Notes: generated from the letters alone by a model not told the origin. A stretch of DNA of 64,000 nt from Cohnella phaseoli (GCF_003386235.1 NZ_QRDZ01000003.1:1-64000), one strand, 5' to 3'; shown: positions 38,713-46,921, numbered from the stretch's first letter. Program-made: numbers and translations.

Positions 38713-38755
38713 ACATGCCGGGATGGCGGAATTGGCAGACGCACAGGACTTAAAA
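38713..38755 (+). repeat. attL: 43-bp direct repeat containing tRNA-Leu 5' half
   Basis: Identical to 53050-53092. The chromosomal tRNA cluster continues into this copy with its native upstream context, but after TTAAAA the sequence turns to element DNA instead of the anticodon-stem 3' strand TCCTG. Positions 38717-38755 are therefore a 39-nt tRNA-Leu fragment that cannot fold into a tRNA. Confidence 0.93.
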
Positions 38756-38910
38756 GTAGCCGCTATCGTTCCGACAATTACTCCGGTTCCTTAGCGGAGT
38801 CGGAACGCATCCCCACACGGTTTCCGCACTAATCTTACGATTCGTAAACCTACGCCTTCATTCGTTTTATTCGTCACGTTGACGAAAATTACGATATGGA
38901 GGCGTTTTTG

Positions 38911-39891
38911 ATGAACAAGCGACGCGTTAACCTGTCCGCTGCCGGACGAAGCTCGCCCGGTACAGAGTATCCCCAAGAATCCACTGACTTCGAAGTAGCC
39001 CGTAATTCTTTTCTCCGCTATTGCCGTATCCGAAACCTCACCGACGAAACCGTAAAGTTTTATCGCGATACCACACTAGATTTATCTCGCCTACTCGTTG
39101 CACAGGAAATAATCCGTCCGATCGACATTACGCGAGATAACGTATTGACCGCGATTGAGACGAAACGTACGACCAAAATCAAGCGAGGAAAGTCGGACCT
39201 ACCGAGTAGCGCGACTATGGACAAGCTTATCCGCGGTTGGCGGGCCTTCATAAACTGGCTTCATACGGAGGGCTATATACAGGTAAATCCGTTTAGTGGG
39301 ATCGGGGTCATAAAGTCTGAAAAGCGGATTATCGAGACATTCAGCAACGAGCAGATTAAAACGCTATTCAATACGCCGAACCGATCGACGTTTACAGGTT
39401 ATCGGGACTACACGATTATGCAAACGTTACTAGATACCGGAGTCCGAATCTCCGAACTCGCAGGAATTAGATTGTCGGATGTTAACTGGCGAGAGCGGTT
39501 AATAAAGGTTTATGGTAAGGGGCGTAAAGAGCGCCTGGTTCCGTTTAGTAGGGCGTTGGAAAAAAGCCTTCGCCTTTATTGCGAGTCTCGTGGCGTGGTA
39601 GAAACGGATGTGCTGTTTATCAATATCGATAATAACCCATTTCAGGTGCGCGGCATTCAACAAGTTATCCAACTCTACGGAGAAGCTGCGCGGATTACAG
39701 GCGTTCGCGTTTCTCCGCACACATTCCGACACACGTTCGCTAAACTCTATATCATGAACGGAGGGGACGCGTTTAGTTTACAAAAAATTCTTGGACATAC
39801 TTCGCTTGATATCGTCAGAATGTACGTCAATCTGTTTAGTACGGACGTTTCCGCTAAGCACGCGAAACACAGCCCGTTAGAAAACTTATGA
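38911..39891 (+). CDS. int: Tyrosine recombinase, element integrase
   Basis: 326 aa. N-terminal SAM-like core-binding domain (residues about 20-115) and a complete catalytic domain: Arg in LLDTGVRISELAGIRL, Lys region VYGKGRKERLVPF, HxxR in VSPHTFRHTFAKLY, His in LGHTSLDIVRMY with the nucleophile Tyr. It lies 155 bp inside attL and reads into the element. The ATG at 38911 follows GGAGG by 8 bp; an ATG at 38896 overlaps that ribosome site. A diverged broken relative lies at 55,420. Confidence 0.93.
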   Translation: MNKRRVNLSAAGRSSPGTEYPQESTDFEVARNSFLRYCRIRNLTDETVKFYRDTTLDLSRLLVAQEIIRPIDITRDNVLTAIETKRTTKIKRGKSDLPSSATMDKLIRGWRAFINWLHTEGYIQVNPFSGIGVIKSEKRIIETFSNEQIKTLFNTPNRSTFTGYRDYTIMQTLLDTGVRISELAGIRLSDVNWRERLIKVYGKGRKERLVPFSRALEKSLRLYCESRGVVETDVLFINIDNNPFQVRGIQQVIQLYGEAARITGVRVSPHTFRHTFAKLYIMNGGDAFSLQKILGHTSLDIVRMYVNLFSTDVSAKHAKHSPLENL

Positions 39892-40003
39892 ACTGGCGGC
39901 AACGGGAACGATCGGCGCCGAGTGGGTAACTAAAGCGGAGAAGGGTACGCTTACCATTTCGGAGCTAACGTGGCTGAATACGATTGTACTTGCGCGGAAA
40001 TAA
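39890..40003 (+). pseudogene. 38-codon open remnant after int
   Basis: Reads ELAATGTIGAEWVTKAEKG then TLTISELTWLNTIVLARK and stop. It looks like the C-terminal end of a coding gene but has no start codon or ribosome site of its own and overlaps the int stop. Probably the 3' remnant of a deleted phage gene; family not recognised. Confidence 0.4.
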
Positions 40004-40037
40004 GATGTAAAAAGCGGCTCCAGTGTCGCATGTAAAG

Positions 40038-40104
40038 GCGGCTCACTTGCGGATTTTCCATCGGTACAATACCGGTAGAATATTCGCGGGTGAGCCGCTT
40101 TTTT
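40038..40104. terminator. Terminator between int and the lipoprotein gene
   Basis: GCGGCTCAC (40038-40046) pairs with GTGAGCCGC (40090-40098), enclosing a smaller CGGTA/TACCG hairpin, then TTTTTT. The position fits both converging transcripts. Confidence 0.75.
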
Positions 40105-40108
40105 GCGT

Positions 40109-40738
40109 TTACTTGAACTCTTCTTCAGTCACAATGAGGATTGAACCGTCGTCCGTACCGAGCCAGTCGCCAACGTCAATAAGATAAAACCCCTCAACAT
40201 CTCGGACCGACTGCCTTACTTGTTCTTTCTTCTTTACTGGATCGAGCGTGACGCCGGACAGTCCTACAAGTTCCAAGTTTTTGCTCTTATCCTCTTTGTT
40301 GTACTGGTCCCCAATGAGGTTAACGCGGACACGGACGGCTTTGTCGTTGGCGAACATAATTTCTACGCGGCCCAAGTCGCCGTCAAGCGTCTCGATATAA
40401 TGATTCATCGTTACCGGCCGTTTTTTGAGTTCCGGCCCCATTGCAAAATTAATTTCCTCCGTGAATACGGGATCGCCGAGGATACCGTTAACCTCCGACA
40501 TAGTCTTCCTGGCGATATCCTTTACGTTTACTATCCGCTCAATTACTGGCTCCTCCGCGACTACAGGGGACGGCGTTTCCGAGGCCGGTACTTCCTCGAT
40601 TGCGGGGCTGTTTTCCGTTGCTGCTGACTGCGGGGCTGCCGGGGGTGTCACAGTAGGGTCGCTATTCTCGGTCGTAGAAACCACGCATCCCGACAAGAGT
40701 ACGGCTAAAAGTGCTAATATGGATATTTTTGGTTTCAT
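40109..40738 (-). CDS. Element lipoprotein in the lysogeny module
   Basis: 209 aa. MKPKISILALLAVLLSGCV is a clear lipoprotein signal with lipobox LLSGC. A Thr/Pro/Glu-rich linker (residues 20-65) is followed by a compact domain (MSEVNGILGDPVFTEEI, GDLGRVEIMFANDKAVRVRV). GGGAGGTAAC precedes the ATG at 40738. It sits between int and the repressor and is transcribed with the repressor, the usual place of superinfection-exclusion lipoproteins in temperate phages; that role is an inference and the family is not recognised. Confidence 0.8.
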   Translation of the reverse strand: MKPKISILALLAVLLSGCVVSTTENSDPTVTPPAAPQSAATENSPAIEEVPASETPSPVVAEEPVIERIVNVKDIARKTMSEVNGILGDPVFTEEINFAMGPELKKRPVTMNHYIETLDGDLGRVEIMFANDKAVRVRVNLIGDQYNKEDKSKNLELVGLSGVTLDPVKKKEQVRQSVRDVEGFYLIDVGDWLGTDDGSILIVTEEEFK

Positions 40739-40866
40739 GTTACCTCCCATTGGTCGATATAGGCATAAATATTCGACACCTTCCAACAAATCCCTTTCAA
40801 AAATAAATAGGCCGAGCAGAATACGCCCGACCTCCATATGATTTTCACCGCGATAGCCCACACGTT

Positions 40867-41106
40867 TTAGGCAGGGGGCTGCTCCTCATCTCCAATATCC
40901 TCGAGAGTTATTATTTCACGGATATCTGATATTCCCAGCGCTGTGGCGACCTTTGCGATATGCCCGAAGTTGATATTTTCTCGTTTACCGTTAACCAATT
41001 CAGATAAGGCTGCGCGCCTAACGTCAGTCATTAGAGACAACTCATTCAATGAAATACCGCGACTACGAAGCACCGCGCTGAGCGTAACAACAACTTTTTT
41101 CCCCAT
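40867..41106 (-). CDS. Small XRE-family repressor (CI/Cro type)
   Basis: 79 aa, a single helix-turn-helix domain (LSAVLRSRGISLNELSLMTD, RRAALSELVNGKRENI) with a short acidic tail. It diverges from the rightward operon across a 114-bp region with palindromes and is the likely repressor of that promoter. At 79 aa it lacks a peptidase domain, so RecA-stimulated self-cleavage is not expected. Confidence 0.85.
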   Translation of the reverse strand: MGKKVVVTLSAVLRSRGISLNELSLMTDVRRAALSELVNGKRENINFGHIAKVATALGISDIREIITLEDIGDEEQPPA

Positions 41107-41131
41107 TGTATTGACCTCCGCAAACAGACTA

Positions 41132-41190
41132 TTGACTGTACTTATAAGCGTACAGTATACTCAGTGTAAATGACGTACGCATATGCGTAC
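41132..41190 (+). promoter_or_regulatory. Rightward early promoter with two operator palindromes
   Basis: TTGACT (41132-41137) and TATACT (41156-41161) are 18 bp apart. Operator 1: ACTGTAC (41135-41141) and GTACAGT (41150-41156) are perfect inverted arms inside the promoter. Operator 2: GTACGCATATGCGTAC (41175-41190) is a perfect 16-bp palindrome. Both share GTAC cores and are likely bound by the XRE repressor. Confidence 0.75.
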
Positions 41191-41220
41191 AACAAGAAAA
41201 TTTAATAGGAGGTTTCTACA

Positions 41221-41463
41221 ATGAGTTATCGTATCCGTAAGTTCAATAACACTACCGGCAAGTTCGACCCGGACCCGGCGACGCAGTTCATCCGCCACAT
41301 GGCGTATTACCTCCGAATGGTCAACCAGTACAATGCGGCGCGCATAGATATCCTGCGTGGCCGTCCCGCTAAAGTTCCGCCGCGGAACCGCCCGGCTCGT
41401 TTGCTTTCGTACAAGCTGGCACTTAATGCCCGGATTGAAGCGGAAAGGGGCGTGACCGTATGA
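41221..41463 (+). CDS. Small basic protein, first early gene, 80 aa
   Basis: Unrecognised. Basic and Arg-rich (RGRPAKVPPRNRPARLLS), starts MSYRIRKFNNTTGKF. First gene behind the operator region, where excisionases or replication accessory proteins often sit. Strong AGGAGG 10 bp before the ATG. Overlaps the next gene by 4 bp. Confidence 0.7.
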   Translation: MSYRIRKFNNTTGKFDPDPATQFIRHMAYYLRMVNQYNAARIDILRGRPAKVPPRNRPARLLSYKLALNARIEAERGVTV

Positions 41464-41942
41464 AGACGTCCGCCGATCGAACACGTCAGCACTCGGCGAT
41501 GTTCGAACAGTATTATGCGACTCACAAGCGAAAGATTGACGCATTGGCATACCGATATTCCCGGCCGTGTCCGTCACTACATGATGACTACGTTAGCGTT
41601 TTGGCTGAGCGGTTATGGCGTTGTTATGAACGTGGTCACGAGGCTGAGGGGTTGATCTACGTTGCATTAAAGCGAGCTGCAATCGACTTTTACCGGAGTC
41701 GTCAAACGCGTACTGCGTCGGCGGCTTGCGGCTTTGACTTCGATATGATCGCAGTTGAGTCCGCCGAGTCCGCTGCTATTAATTTCGCCATGGTCAGCGC
41801 GGTAATGGCGAAGGCTCCGGATGCTTGCGTGCGGGCGATGGTGATCGCGTATTATCGCGGAAGCACAATAGCGGAGATAGCGGACGCGGCCGGTGTTCAC
41901 CACGAAATTGTTCGGCGCAAACTTCGTCGGCTTGCTTCGTAA
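41460..41942 (+). CDS. Sigma-70-like protein of the element
   Basis: 160 aa. A region-2-like part (LHDDYVSVLAERLWRCYERG, EGLIYVALKRAAIDFYRS) and a C-terminal helix-turn-helix (GSTIAEIADAAGVHHEIVRR) give the outline of a short ECF-like sigma or a sigma-region protein. It may switch on late genes or act as a transcription regulator. Divergence is strong, so only the fold-level call is offered. Confidence 0.65.
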   Translation: MKTSADRTRQHSAMFEQYYATHKRKIDALAYRYSRPCPSLHDDYVSVLAERLWRCYERGHEAEGLIYVALKRAAIDFYRSRQTRTASAACGFDFDMIAVESAESAAINFAMVSAVMAKAPDACVRAMVIAYYRGSTIAEIADAAGVHHEIVRRKLRRLAS

Positions 41943-42025
41943 ATTGGAGAGGCGCTCGGTTACGGCGGCAACCGTTAATCGGGCGCCTCTCTTATCAATA
42001 ATACGAACGTACGTTTCTGTTTGTT

Positions 42026-42259
42026 TCAACTTTTTTTCTTTCCATAGAGTTTATATAGCACAATAACAAGATTATGAATACATTCAACTATTGCAACCCC
42101 TATAAGGGCTCTAGTGAGGGGCTCATAAATCAATTCGGATGAGCTGCGCGTCGTGTACTGGAGCCATGTCATTGAGCCAATGAATAAATACGCTATGAAT
42201 TTAAATAGGTAGGGTGCTATGGCGAACATGGTTTTTACTGCTTCTACCTGTGGTTTCAA
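42026..42259 (-). CDS. Small two-helix membrane protein
   Basis: 77 aa. Two hydrophobic segments (residues 10-33, MFAIAPYLFKFIAYLFIGSM, and 47-68) and a basic C-terminus YGKKKS. AAAAGGAGG (complement, around 42264-42272) precedes the ATG. It is the only minus-strand gene inside the early region. Holin-like or exclusion functions are possible; nothing decides between them. Confidence 0.6.
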   Translation of the reverse strand: MKPQVEAVKTMFAIAPYLFKFIAYLFIGSMTWLQYTTRSSSELIYEPLTRALIGVAIVECIHNLVIVLYKLYGKKKS

Positions 42260-42264
42260 TATAA

Positions 42265-42552
42265 AACCTCCTTTTCCTTATTATACACGCGAAAGTTATA
42301 ACCGCGTTCGAACAGTTCGGAAACAGTGCGACGTCGCACCATTTGCCGGTCGGTAAAATTTTCGAAATGCTCTCGCTCCCCTCCGAAATCGACCGCGCCG
42401 AATTCGTATCTACTCCGCACACGGTCCCGTCCACCGGCGAAACGAAAACGGTCGATTCGATGACCGTCCGGGAGCTGCGCGAGGTTATTTTCGCGGAAAG
42501 TGTGCGAACCGGCCCGATCCATTCGGTTACGTATATAGGGCACCGGAAATAG
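42265..42552 (+). pseudogene. Fragment of a DUF3102-like phage gene
   Basis: The frame reads [37 protein letters not shown] and [17 protein letters not shown] without a credible start (a TTG at 42343 has no ribosome site). The pattern 'leucine-rich helix, AEFV, then MTxRELREV' is that of the N-terminal region of DUF3102 proteins. Both ends are missing, so I treat it as an internal remnant. Confidence 0.5.
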
Positions 42553-42861
42553 GCGTCCAAATCCGGTCGGCTCCGTTAACTTTGCCGAACATCTATCGCG
42601 TCTAATTCGTGTGCGAAATCTTGTGTCAGGCGGACGCAAGTAACGTCATAACGATTGGAGATTAACTGCGACAGTCCGTAAGTTTGCGGTGGTTATAGAA
42701 GTAGAGGCGAAAGGAGGAATAAATTTTTCGTCAGAGTGTGCGGGCGGGTCCGGTTCAAACGATTAGATAAGTAAGGGGCACGACATGTCCCAAATATCAA
42801 ATTTCCAGCGGGTATTAGTTGTAGGAAACAAAAATCCAACCAATAAGGGAGCAGATGAAAA
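42553..42861. other. 310-bp gap before the replication genes
   Basis: No gene supported. It contains AAAGGAGGAATAAATTTTTCGTCAG at 42711 (a ribosome-site-like word with no open frame behind it), which suggests decay or a leader. Minus-strand frames here are shadows. Confidence 0.4.
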
Positions 42862-43368
42862 ATGAAAGAGACTATTACGGTGATTGGAATCGAAGTAAAT
42901 GAAATCGGCGCGGTACTTAGTATCGAGGGAGGCGACGTAGTTACGGTACACGATGAGCAGTTCCGCGACAGCAGTGTTATCCAAGCCGTTAAGAATGCCG
43001 TTACTTTTGCTCACGTTCTCGGACACGTTCCATTCATGTTCTACGGAGGAGCGGAGGCGCTTTATAGGTTGGCTGAAATAGACGGGAGGGTTGCGGAGTA
43101 TTCGAGGTTGGGCGGACATTATGCGTGGAAGAGGGATGATATCTTCCGCCACTACCGCGCCGATTTTCAAAGTGAGTCGGCTATGCGAGAAGATGCTGCG
43201 AAGGAACTGGCGGCGGGGAACGACATATTCGGACCCTCGGCGGCGGTTGAACCTCAGGAAGACGGAACGTTCCTTCTTACGATGTGGAGTGACGGTGCTA
43301 CGGTACGGACCGATTTCGTTGAAACAGCGCTTACGCTGGCCGGATTCACGTCTGACGATTCGGAATAA
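42862..43368 (+). CDS. Hypothetical protein, 168 aa
   Basis: Unrecognised; soluble, acidic. A beta-rich start (MKETITVIGIEVNEIGAVLS) and a helical middle (AVKNAVTFAHVLGHVPFMFY). The ATG is preceded by AGGGAGCAG. Located just before the primase gene and probably co-transcribed with it. Confidence 0.65.
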   Translation: MKETITVIGIEVNEIGAVLSIEGGDVVTVHDEQFRDSSVIQAVKNAVTFAHVLGHVPFMFYGGAEALYRLAEIDGRVAEYSRLGGHYAWKRDDIFRHYRADFQSESAMREDAAKELAAGNDIFGPSAAVEPQEDGTFLLTMWSDGATVRTDFVETALTLAGFTSDDSE

Positions 43369-43434
43369 CCGGAACCTATCGCGGCGGCTCTTTCGCGGAG
43401 CTGCCGTACTCTTTCGAAAGGAGGGAACGCCTGA

Positions 43435-44835
43435 GTGACGGACGTCCGGAATATTGTAGATAGGTTGTTCGATCTGTACCTCATTCAGAATTATCATTAC
43501 CTCATCCAACTAAAGGACGGAACTTACGTAACGGTGAACAGGCGGAGTCGGCCGCTCCGGGCGCACCATCTAAATAACCATCTCCGCGGTCGCCAGCCAA
43601 TCGGAACGTTCTCGGGCGAGTTCCTTACAAAATTTGTCTGCTTTGACGTCGATTATCGAAACCCGACTGTCGCAAAGTGGGTAGTTTACAAGCTCGCCGA
43701 TACGTTGGGGGCGGGCGGATTTAACGATTTCGCGACTTCTTTCAGCGGAGGAAAGGGTTACCACGTCGAGCTCTTTTTCGATAAGGCGATATCAATTGAC
43801 GCCGCACGCAAGTTTTTCGAATACACCATCGACCGCGCCGGAATTAGGGAAACGGAGGGCGGAGAAGTCGAATATAGGCCGTCGTCGACTCAAGGCGTAA
43901 AACTCCCGCTCAGCGTTCATCAGAAGACCGGAAGCTATTGCGGGTTCGCGAACATCACGGAGAGCCTTCGGGTTATGTCGCGGGAGGAGTCGATAGACTT
44001 CCTGTTCACGATTAAGAAGACGGACCATGCCGCCGTTCTAGCGGTTATCGCGGAAGAACACGCCTATGATAGTCGAGTAGCCGCTGATATGGAGAACGCG
44101 ATAGGCCGCCATAAGCCGCTAGCAATATACGACCAGTCCGAAAGCTATACGATGGCGCGAGCGGCTGAACGATACTTTAAGGGATTAACGGGGCCAGGTC
44201 AGCGTCATAAGTCGTTCCTACTGCTGGCGCGGCTGATGAATCATAACGGAGTCGACCGGGCAGACGCGTTCCGCGCTATTTGGGAGTGGTTTGAGTGGCA
44301 GGATACGAGGCTCTATACCTCGGTCCGTGCGGCTTGTCTAACGGACCTTCGAGAGTGCGTCGACCACGTTTACGATAACAACAAAACGCTACTTATAGAA
44401 GTGCGCGACCTGACGGTTACGTTTGAGGAAATTGACACGATAATTCGTCGGTGTCCTCAGAAGAATCAGAAGGCGCTAACATATGCGATGCTCATTCACT
44501 CGAAGCGGTTGGCTTGCGAGAGCGGCATTTTTTACATGACGTTCAAGCAGATGGAGGAAGCTGTCGGCATAAACGAAAGTACGGCACGGCGCCAGGTAAC
44601 TCAACTCGAGCGGCTCGGCGTGATCGACATAATTAGTCGGAATCAGGCGCAAAAAGGTACGTTCAAGAAGAAGCCGAACTTTTACCGGATGACATTCGGG
44701 GGCGGTTTGGACGAACGGACTCTGAGTGTCTCGGAAGGCAAAAGTTTAGCCGAGTGCGTACGTTTCTTCTATTCGGAGCACGAAATACGGGATCTACTAC
44801 CACGTAGACAGAGGGAAGCACTACTGGCGGTATAG
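43435..44835 (+). CDS. Archaeo-eukaryotic-type (AEP/TOTE-like) primase
   Basis: 466 aa. The N-terminal primase domain has the metal motif KFVCFDVDYRNP (DxD), the sxH-type motif SFSGGKGYHVELFF and VEYRPSSTQGVKLPLSVHQK, as in primases of mobile elements and TOTE systems. A helical domain (about 245-305) and a C-terminal winged helix (FKQMEEAVGINESTARRQVT) follow. It probably starts replication of the excised element. GTG start with AAAGGAGGG 9 bp upstream. No helicase gene is visible nearby. Confidence 0.82.
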   Translation: MTDVRNIVDRLFDLYLIQNYHYLIQLKDGTYVTVNRRSRPLRAHHLNNHLRGRQPIGTFSGEFLTKFVCFDVDYRNPTVAKWVVYKLADTLGAGGFNDFATSFSGGKGYHVELFFDKAISIDAARKFFEYTIDRAGIRETEGGEVEYRPSSTQGVKLPLSVHQKTGSYCGFANITESLRVMSREESIDFLFTIKKTDHAAVLAVIAEEHAYDSRVAADMENAIGRHKPLAIYDQSESYTMARAAERYFKGLTGPGQRHKSFLLLARLMNHNGVDRADAFRAIWEWFEWQDTRLYTSVRAACLTDLRECVDHVYDNNKTLLIEVRDLTVTFEEIDTIIRRCPQKNQKALTYAMLIHSKRLACESGIFYMTFKQMEEAVGINESTARRQVTQLERLGVIDIISRNQAQKGTFKKKPNFYRMTFGGGLDERTLSVSEGKSLAECVRFFYSEHEIRDLLPRRQREALLAV

Positions 44836-44907
44836 CTCGTAGTTAAAACATAAAACAAACCTATTATAGGGCAAAACGTACATGACTAAACGTGGGAGGT
44901 TATCGGT

Positions 44908-45282
44908 ATGAATCTAAACATTAGGTTACCTCAGTATCTCGAAAACGTTCCCGAAAGGAAGGCGGCAGCGCAGCGAAAAGCGGCGCGGCCCACACCTCAA
45001 GGCTCCCGTGAATATTTGGCCGTGCGAAGGGCTACCAGGCAGAACGACTTATACGAAAATGCATGGAGCGAACTTGCGCGGATAGGGGCGTGCTACGAGT
45101 ATCCATCGTGGGACGGGCTCGTAGTGTTGAGGAATGCCGCGCAGGAGCCGGTACTCTACCAAGCGGGCTATGAGGTTGTAGTAAGCTCGGACGTGCTTGA
45201 GGCGCTTAAAGCTCTTCCGGACAAAGCAGGCGTCCAAGCGGTATATGACGCGCTTGAGCAGTACGAACAATACGAAGAGTAA
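44908..45282 (+). CDS. Hypothetical protein, 124 aa
   Basis: Unrecognised. A basic N-terminal third (KAAAQRKAARPTPQGSRE) and an acidic C-terminus rich in Glu/Tyr (ALEQYEQYEE). GGGAGG 11 bp before the ATG. 12 bp before the next reading frame. Confidence 0.65.
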   Translation: MNLNIRLPQYLENVPERKAAAQRKAARPTPQGSREYLAVRRATRQNDLYENAWSELARIGACYEYPSWDGLVVLRNAAQEPVLYQAGYEVVVSSDVLEALKALPDKAGVQAVYDALEQYEQYEE

Positions 45283-45300
45283 ATCGGAAGGAGATTGCGA

Positions 45301-45690
45301 ATGAACCTATTCAAATTTTGGGACGAACACTATCGGAAGATCGAAGATGACGCTCTCCGCGTCGAACTTGCGCGTATCATTACGGACGAGTACGAGTCCC
45401 GCGGTTGGCGTGACCGGCTGTTCAAACGATCATATCGGCATCCGATGACGCGCCGAAAGCTATCGCCGACACGCTACTCTATTCTCGATATCCTTGCGGA
45501 TTTTATCATGCGACCGATACAGGCAGAAGAACGCCGAAGGAGCCATCCCGTAGCGAACTCAGATGCCGCATGGTACGCGGAGGACAAGCGGAGGAAACGG
45601 GAAAAGTCGTACGATTCGTTCACGGAGGGTGGTGGACAGATTGACGTCGACGGTCGAGTCTACTTACCGCGCGAGGAATTAGCTGCCTAA
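45301..45690 (+). CDS. Hypothetical protein, 129 aa
   Basis: Unrecognised. Charged throughout (KFWDEHYRKIEDDALRVEL; RRKREKSYDSFTEGGG), ending in a short strand GGQIDVDGRVYLPREEL. GGAAGGAG precedes the ATG at 45301; an in-frame TTG at 45295 overlaps that site. Followed by a terminator. Confidence 0.65.
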   Translation: MNLFKFWDEHYRKIEDDALRVELARIITDEYESRGWRDRLFKRSYRHPMTRRKLSPTRYSILDILADFIMRPIQAEERRRSHPVANSDAAWYAEDKRRKREKSYDSFTEGGGQIDVDGRVYLPREELAA

Positions 45691-45763
45691 AATTTTATTT
45701 TTTTTTCGGAATTCCCGTATTTTTCTCATTTCTATTTTCCATGTATATGTGAAGGAGAATTTG

Positions 45764-45805
45764 AGAGCTTTCGTCCTGTCTGCCTGACGGGATGAAGGCT
45801 TTTTA
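45764..45805 (+). terminator. Terminator after the primase block
   Basis: AGCTTTCGTCCTGTC pairs with GACGGGATGAAGGCT (two G-U/mismatch positions) around TGCCT, followed by TTTTTATTTTT. It separates the replication genes from the next block. Confidence 0.75.
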
Positions 45806-45845
45806 TTTTTCTCTTAGTTAAATTTGTGAAAGTAGGTGGAGAAAA

Positions 45846-46067
45846 GTGAGCGGGCAAACAGTGAAGGCTATTCGTTTATGGCTCGGGATGAGTCAACGCG
45901 AAATGGCTGGCCGTCTAGGCGTAACTGACTCCTATCTTTGTCAGATAGAAGCTGGCCGTCCCGTATCCGACGCGATTCGAATTAAGATTGCTCAGACGTT
46001 CGACGTAACAGCGGAGATGCTGGAAGCTATCCGACGCGCAAAACTGGCCGATCAGCTTCTAGTCTAA
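45846..46067 (+). CDS. XRE-family DNA-binding protein, 73 aa
   Basis: One helix-turn-helix domain: VKAIRLWLGMSQREMAGRLG, VTDSYLCQIEAGRPVSDAI. GTG start with AGGTGGAG upstream. Second small regulator of the element, opening the late block; it may be a Cro-like or late-gene regulator. Confidence 0.8.
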   Translation: MSGQTVKAIRLWLGMSQREMAGRLGVTDSYLCQIEAGRPVSDAIRIKIAQTFDVTAEMLEAIRRAKLADQLLV

Positions 46068-46167
46068 CAGAATCGCCTTACGAGCGGGCGGTAAACGCTT
46101 GGGCAACACGCGGACCCAATACGAAGCCGGACGCAGACGCGAGCGATCCGCATAGGGAACGGTTGAT

Positions 46168-46548
46168 ATGAAAGTAACGCACGAAGACGGTTTCACACTC
46201 ATCGAGTATGCGGAAGGCAAGCGGCCGCTAAAGGTCACCGCTTACGTAATCGATTGCTTCGACCGCGATATACAGTTGAGCCACATCGTTAAGTATGTCG
46301 AAGCTGCCGCGAATGCGCCCGTTCATGTCGCGAAAATGGAGCCTACGAAGTTTTACGCGTTGGTCGAGCGGCTGGCTACGACGGTTTGCCGCGAATTTTC
46401 GCCGACGAGGAACTGGGGCGTGACCAAACCGGAGATACGCGGCGCTGTTCTGTTCGTGCTATATGCGGCGATCAAGGCCGGGAAGTGGCCGGTTGAATAC
46501 GACATGACCGATACGACTTTCGTTCAGTACGAAGAGGCCGGACTGTGA
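46168..46548 (+). CDS. Hypothetical protein, 126 aa
   Basis: Unrecognised. MKVTHEDGFTLIEYAEGKRP start, helical middle with a His and Cys, and AVLFVLYAAIKAGKWPVEYD near the end. GGGAACGG precedes the ATG. Overlaps the next gene by 4 bp. Confidence 0.6.
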   Translation: MKVTHEDGFTLIEYAEGKRPLKVTAYVIDCFDRDIQLSHIVKYVEAAANAPVHVAKMEPTKFYALVERLATTVCREFSPTRNWGVTKPEIRGAVLFVLYAAIKAGKWPVEYDMTDTTFVQYEEAGL

Positions 46549-46733
46549 ACACCGCTCAGGATCGGGCTACGCGCTATTGCGGCTTCATCCGGCCGGACCG
46601 GACATGTACGTTAATGCAGCAGCTTCGGACGGAATCGTCAGTGGTGTGTAAGCTATTTCGCGAGCAACCGGAGACATGCCGATACTTCAATGCAATTACG
46701 AATCCGAAACGAGGAGGACGCTGCCGCAAATGA
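46545..46733 (+). CDS. Small cysteine-rich protein, 62 aa
   Basis: Unrecognised. Five cysteines (CGF, CTLM, VCKLF, TCRYF, RCRK) suggest a metal-binding knuckle. GTG start overlapping the previous stop (GTGA), stop overlapping the next ATG (ATGA): a translationally coupled chain. Confidence 0.6.
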   Translation: MNTAQDRATRYCGFIRPDRTCTLMQQLRTESSVVCKLFREQPETCRYFNAITNPKRGGRCRK

Positions 46734-46921
46734 AGCCCCGACCGCGTTACCCTATCGAGGTTGTATCGATCGAGTCGATTGACCACGGGCATAGGCGCCT
46801 GGTTACGCTAGTCGATACGCGGGATGGAACGACACACAAGTTAATTTACGGGGATTCCGTGACGGAGCGGACGATTCGCATTAAGGCGCCATTTCTAATT
46901 AAAACAGGGGGTCGAAGATGA
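46730..46921 (+). CDS. Small beta-rich protein, 63 aa
   Basis: Unrecognised. MKPRPRYPIEVVSIESIDHG then HRRLVTLVDTRDG: probably a small beta barrel. The ATG at 46730 overlaps the preceding TGA, with GAGGAGG 12 bp upstream; an upstream start at 46676 would overlap the previous gene much further. Confidence 0.55.
   Translation: MKPRPRYPIEVVSIESIDHGHRRLVTLVDTRDGTTHKLIYGDSVTERTIRIKAPFLIKTGGRR

Noticed and set aside
38717..38755. A functional tRNA-Leu at the left end
   Set aside because: Sequence identity stops in the anticodon loop; the 3' half is missing, so it is only the attL copy.
42763..43509. 248-aa minus-strand frame opposite the gene at 42862
   Set aside because: It is antisense to two well-started plus-strand genes, has no ribosome site and an Arg/Ser-rich shadow composition.
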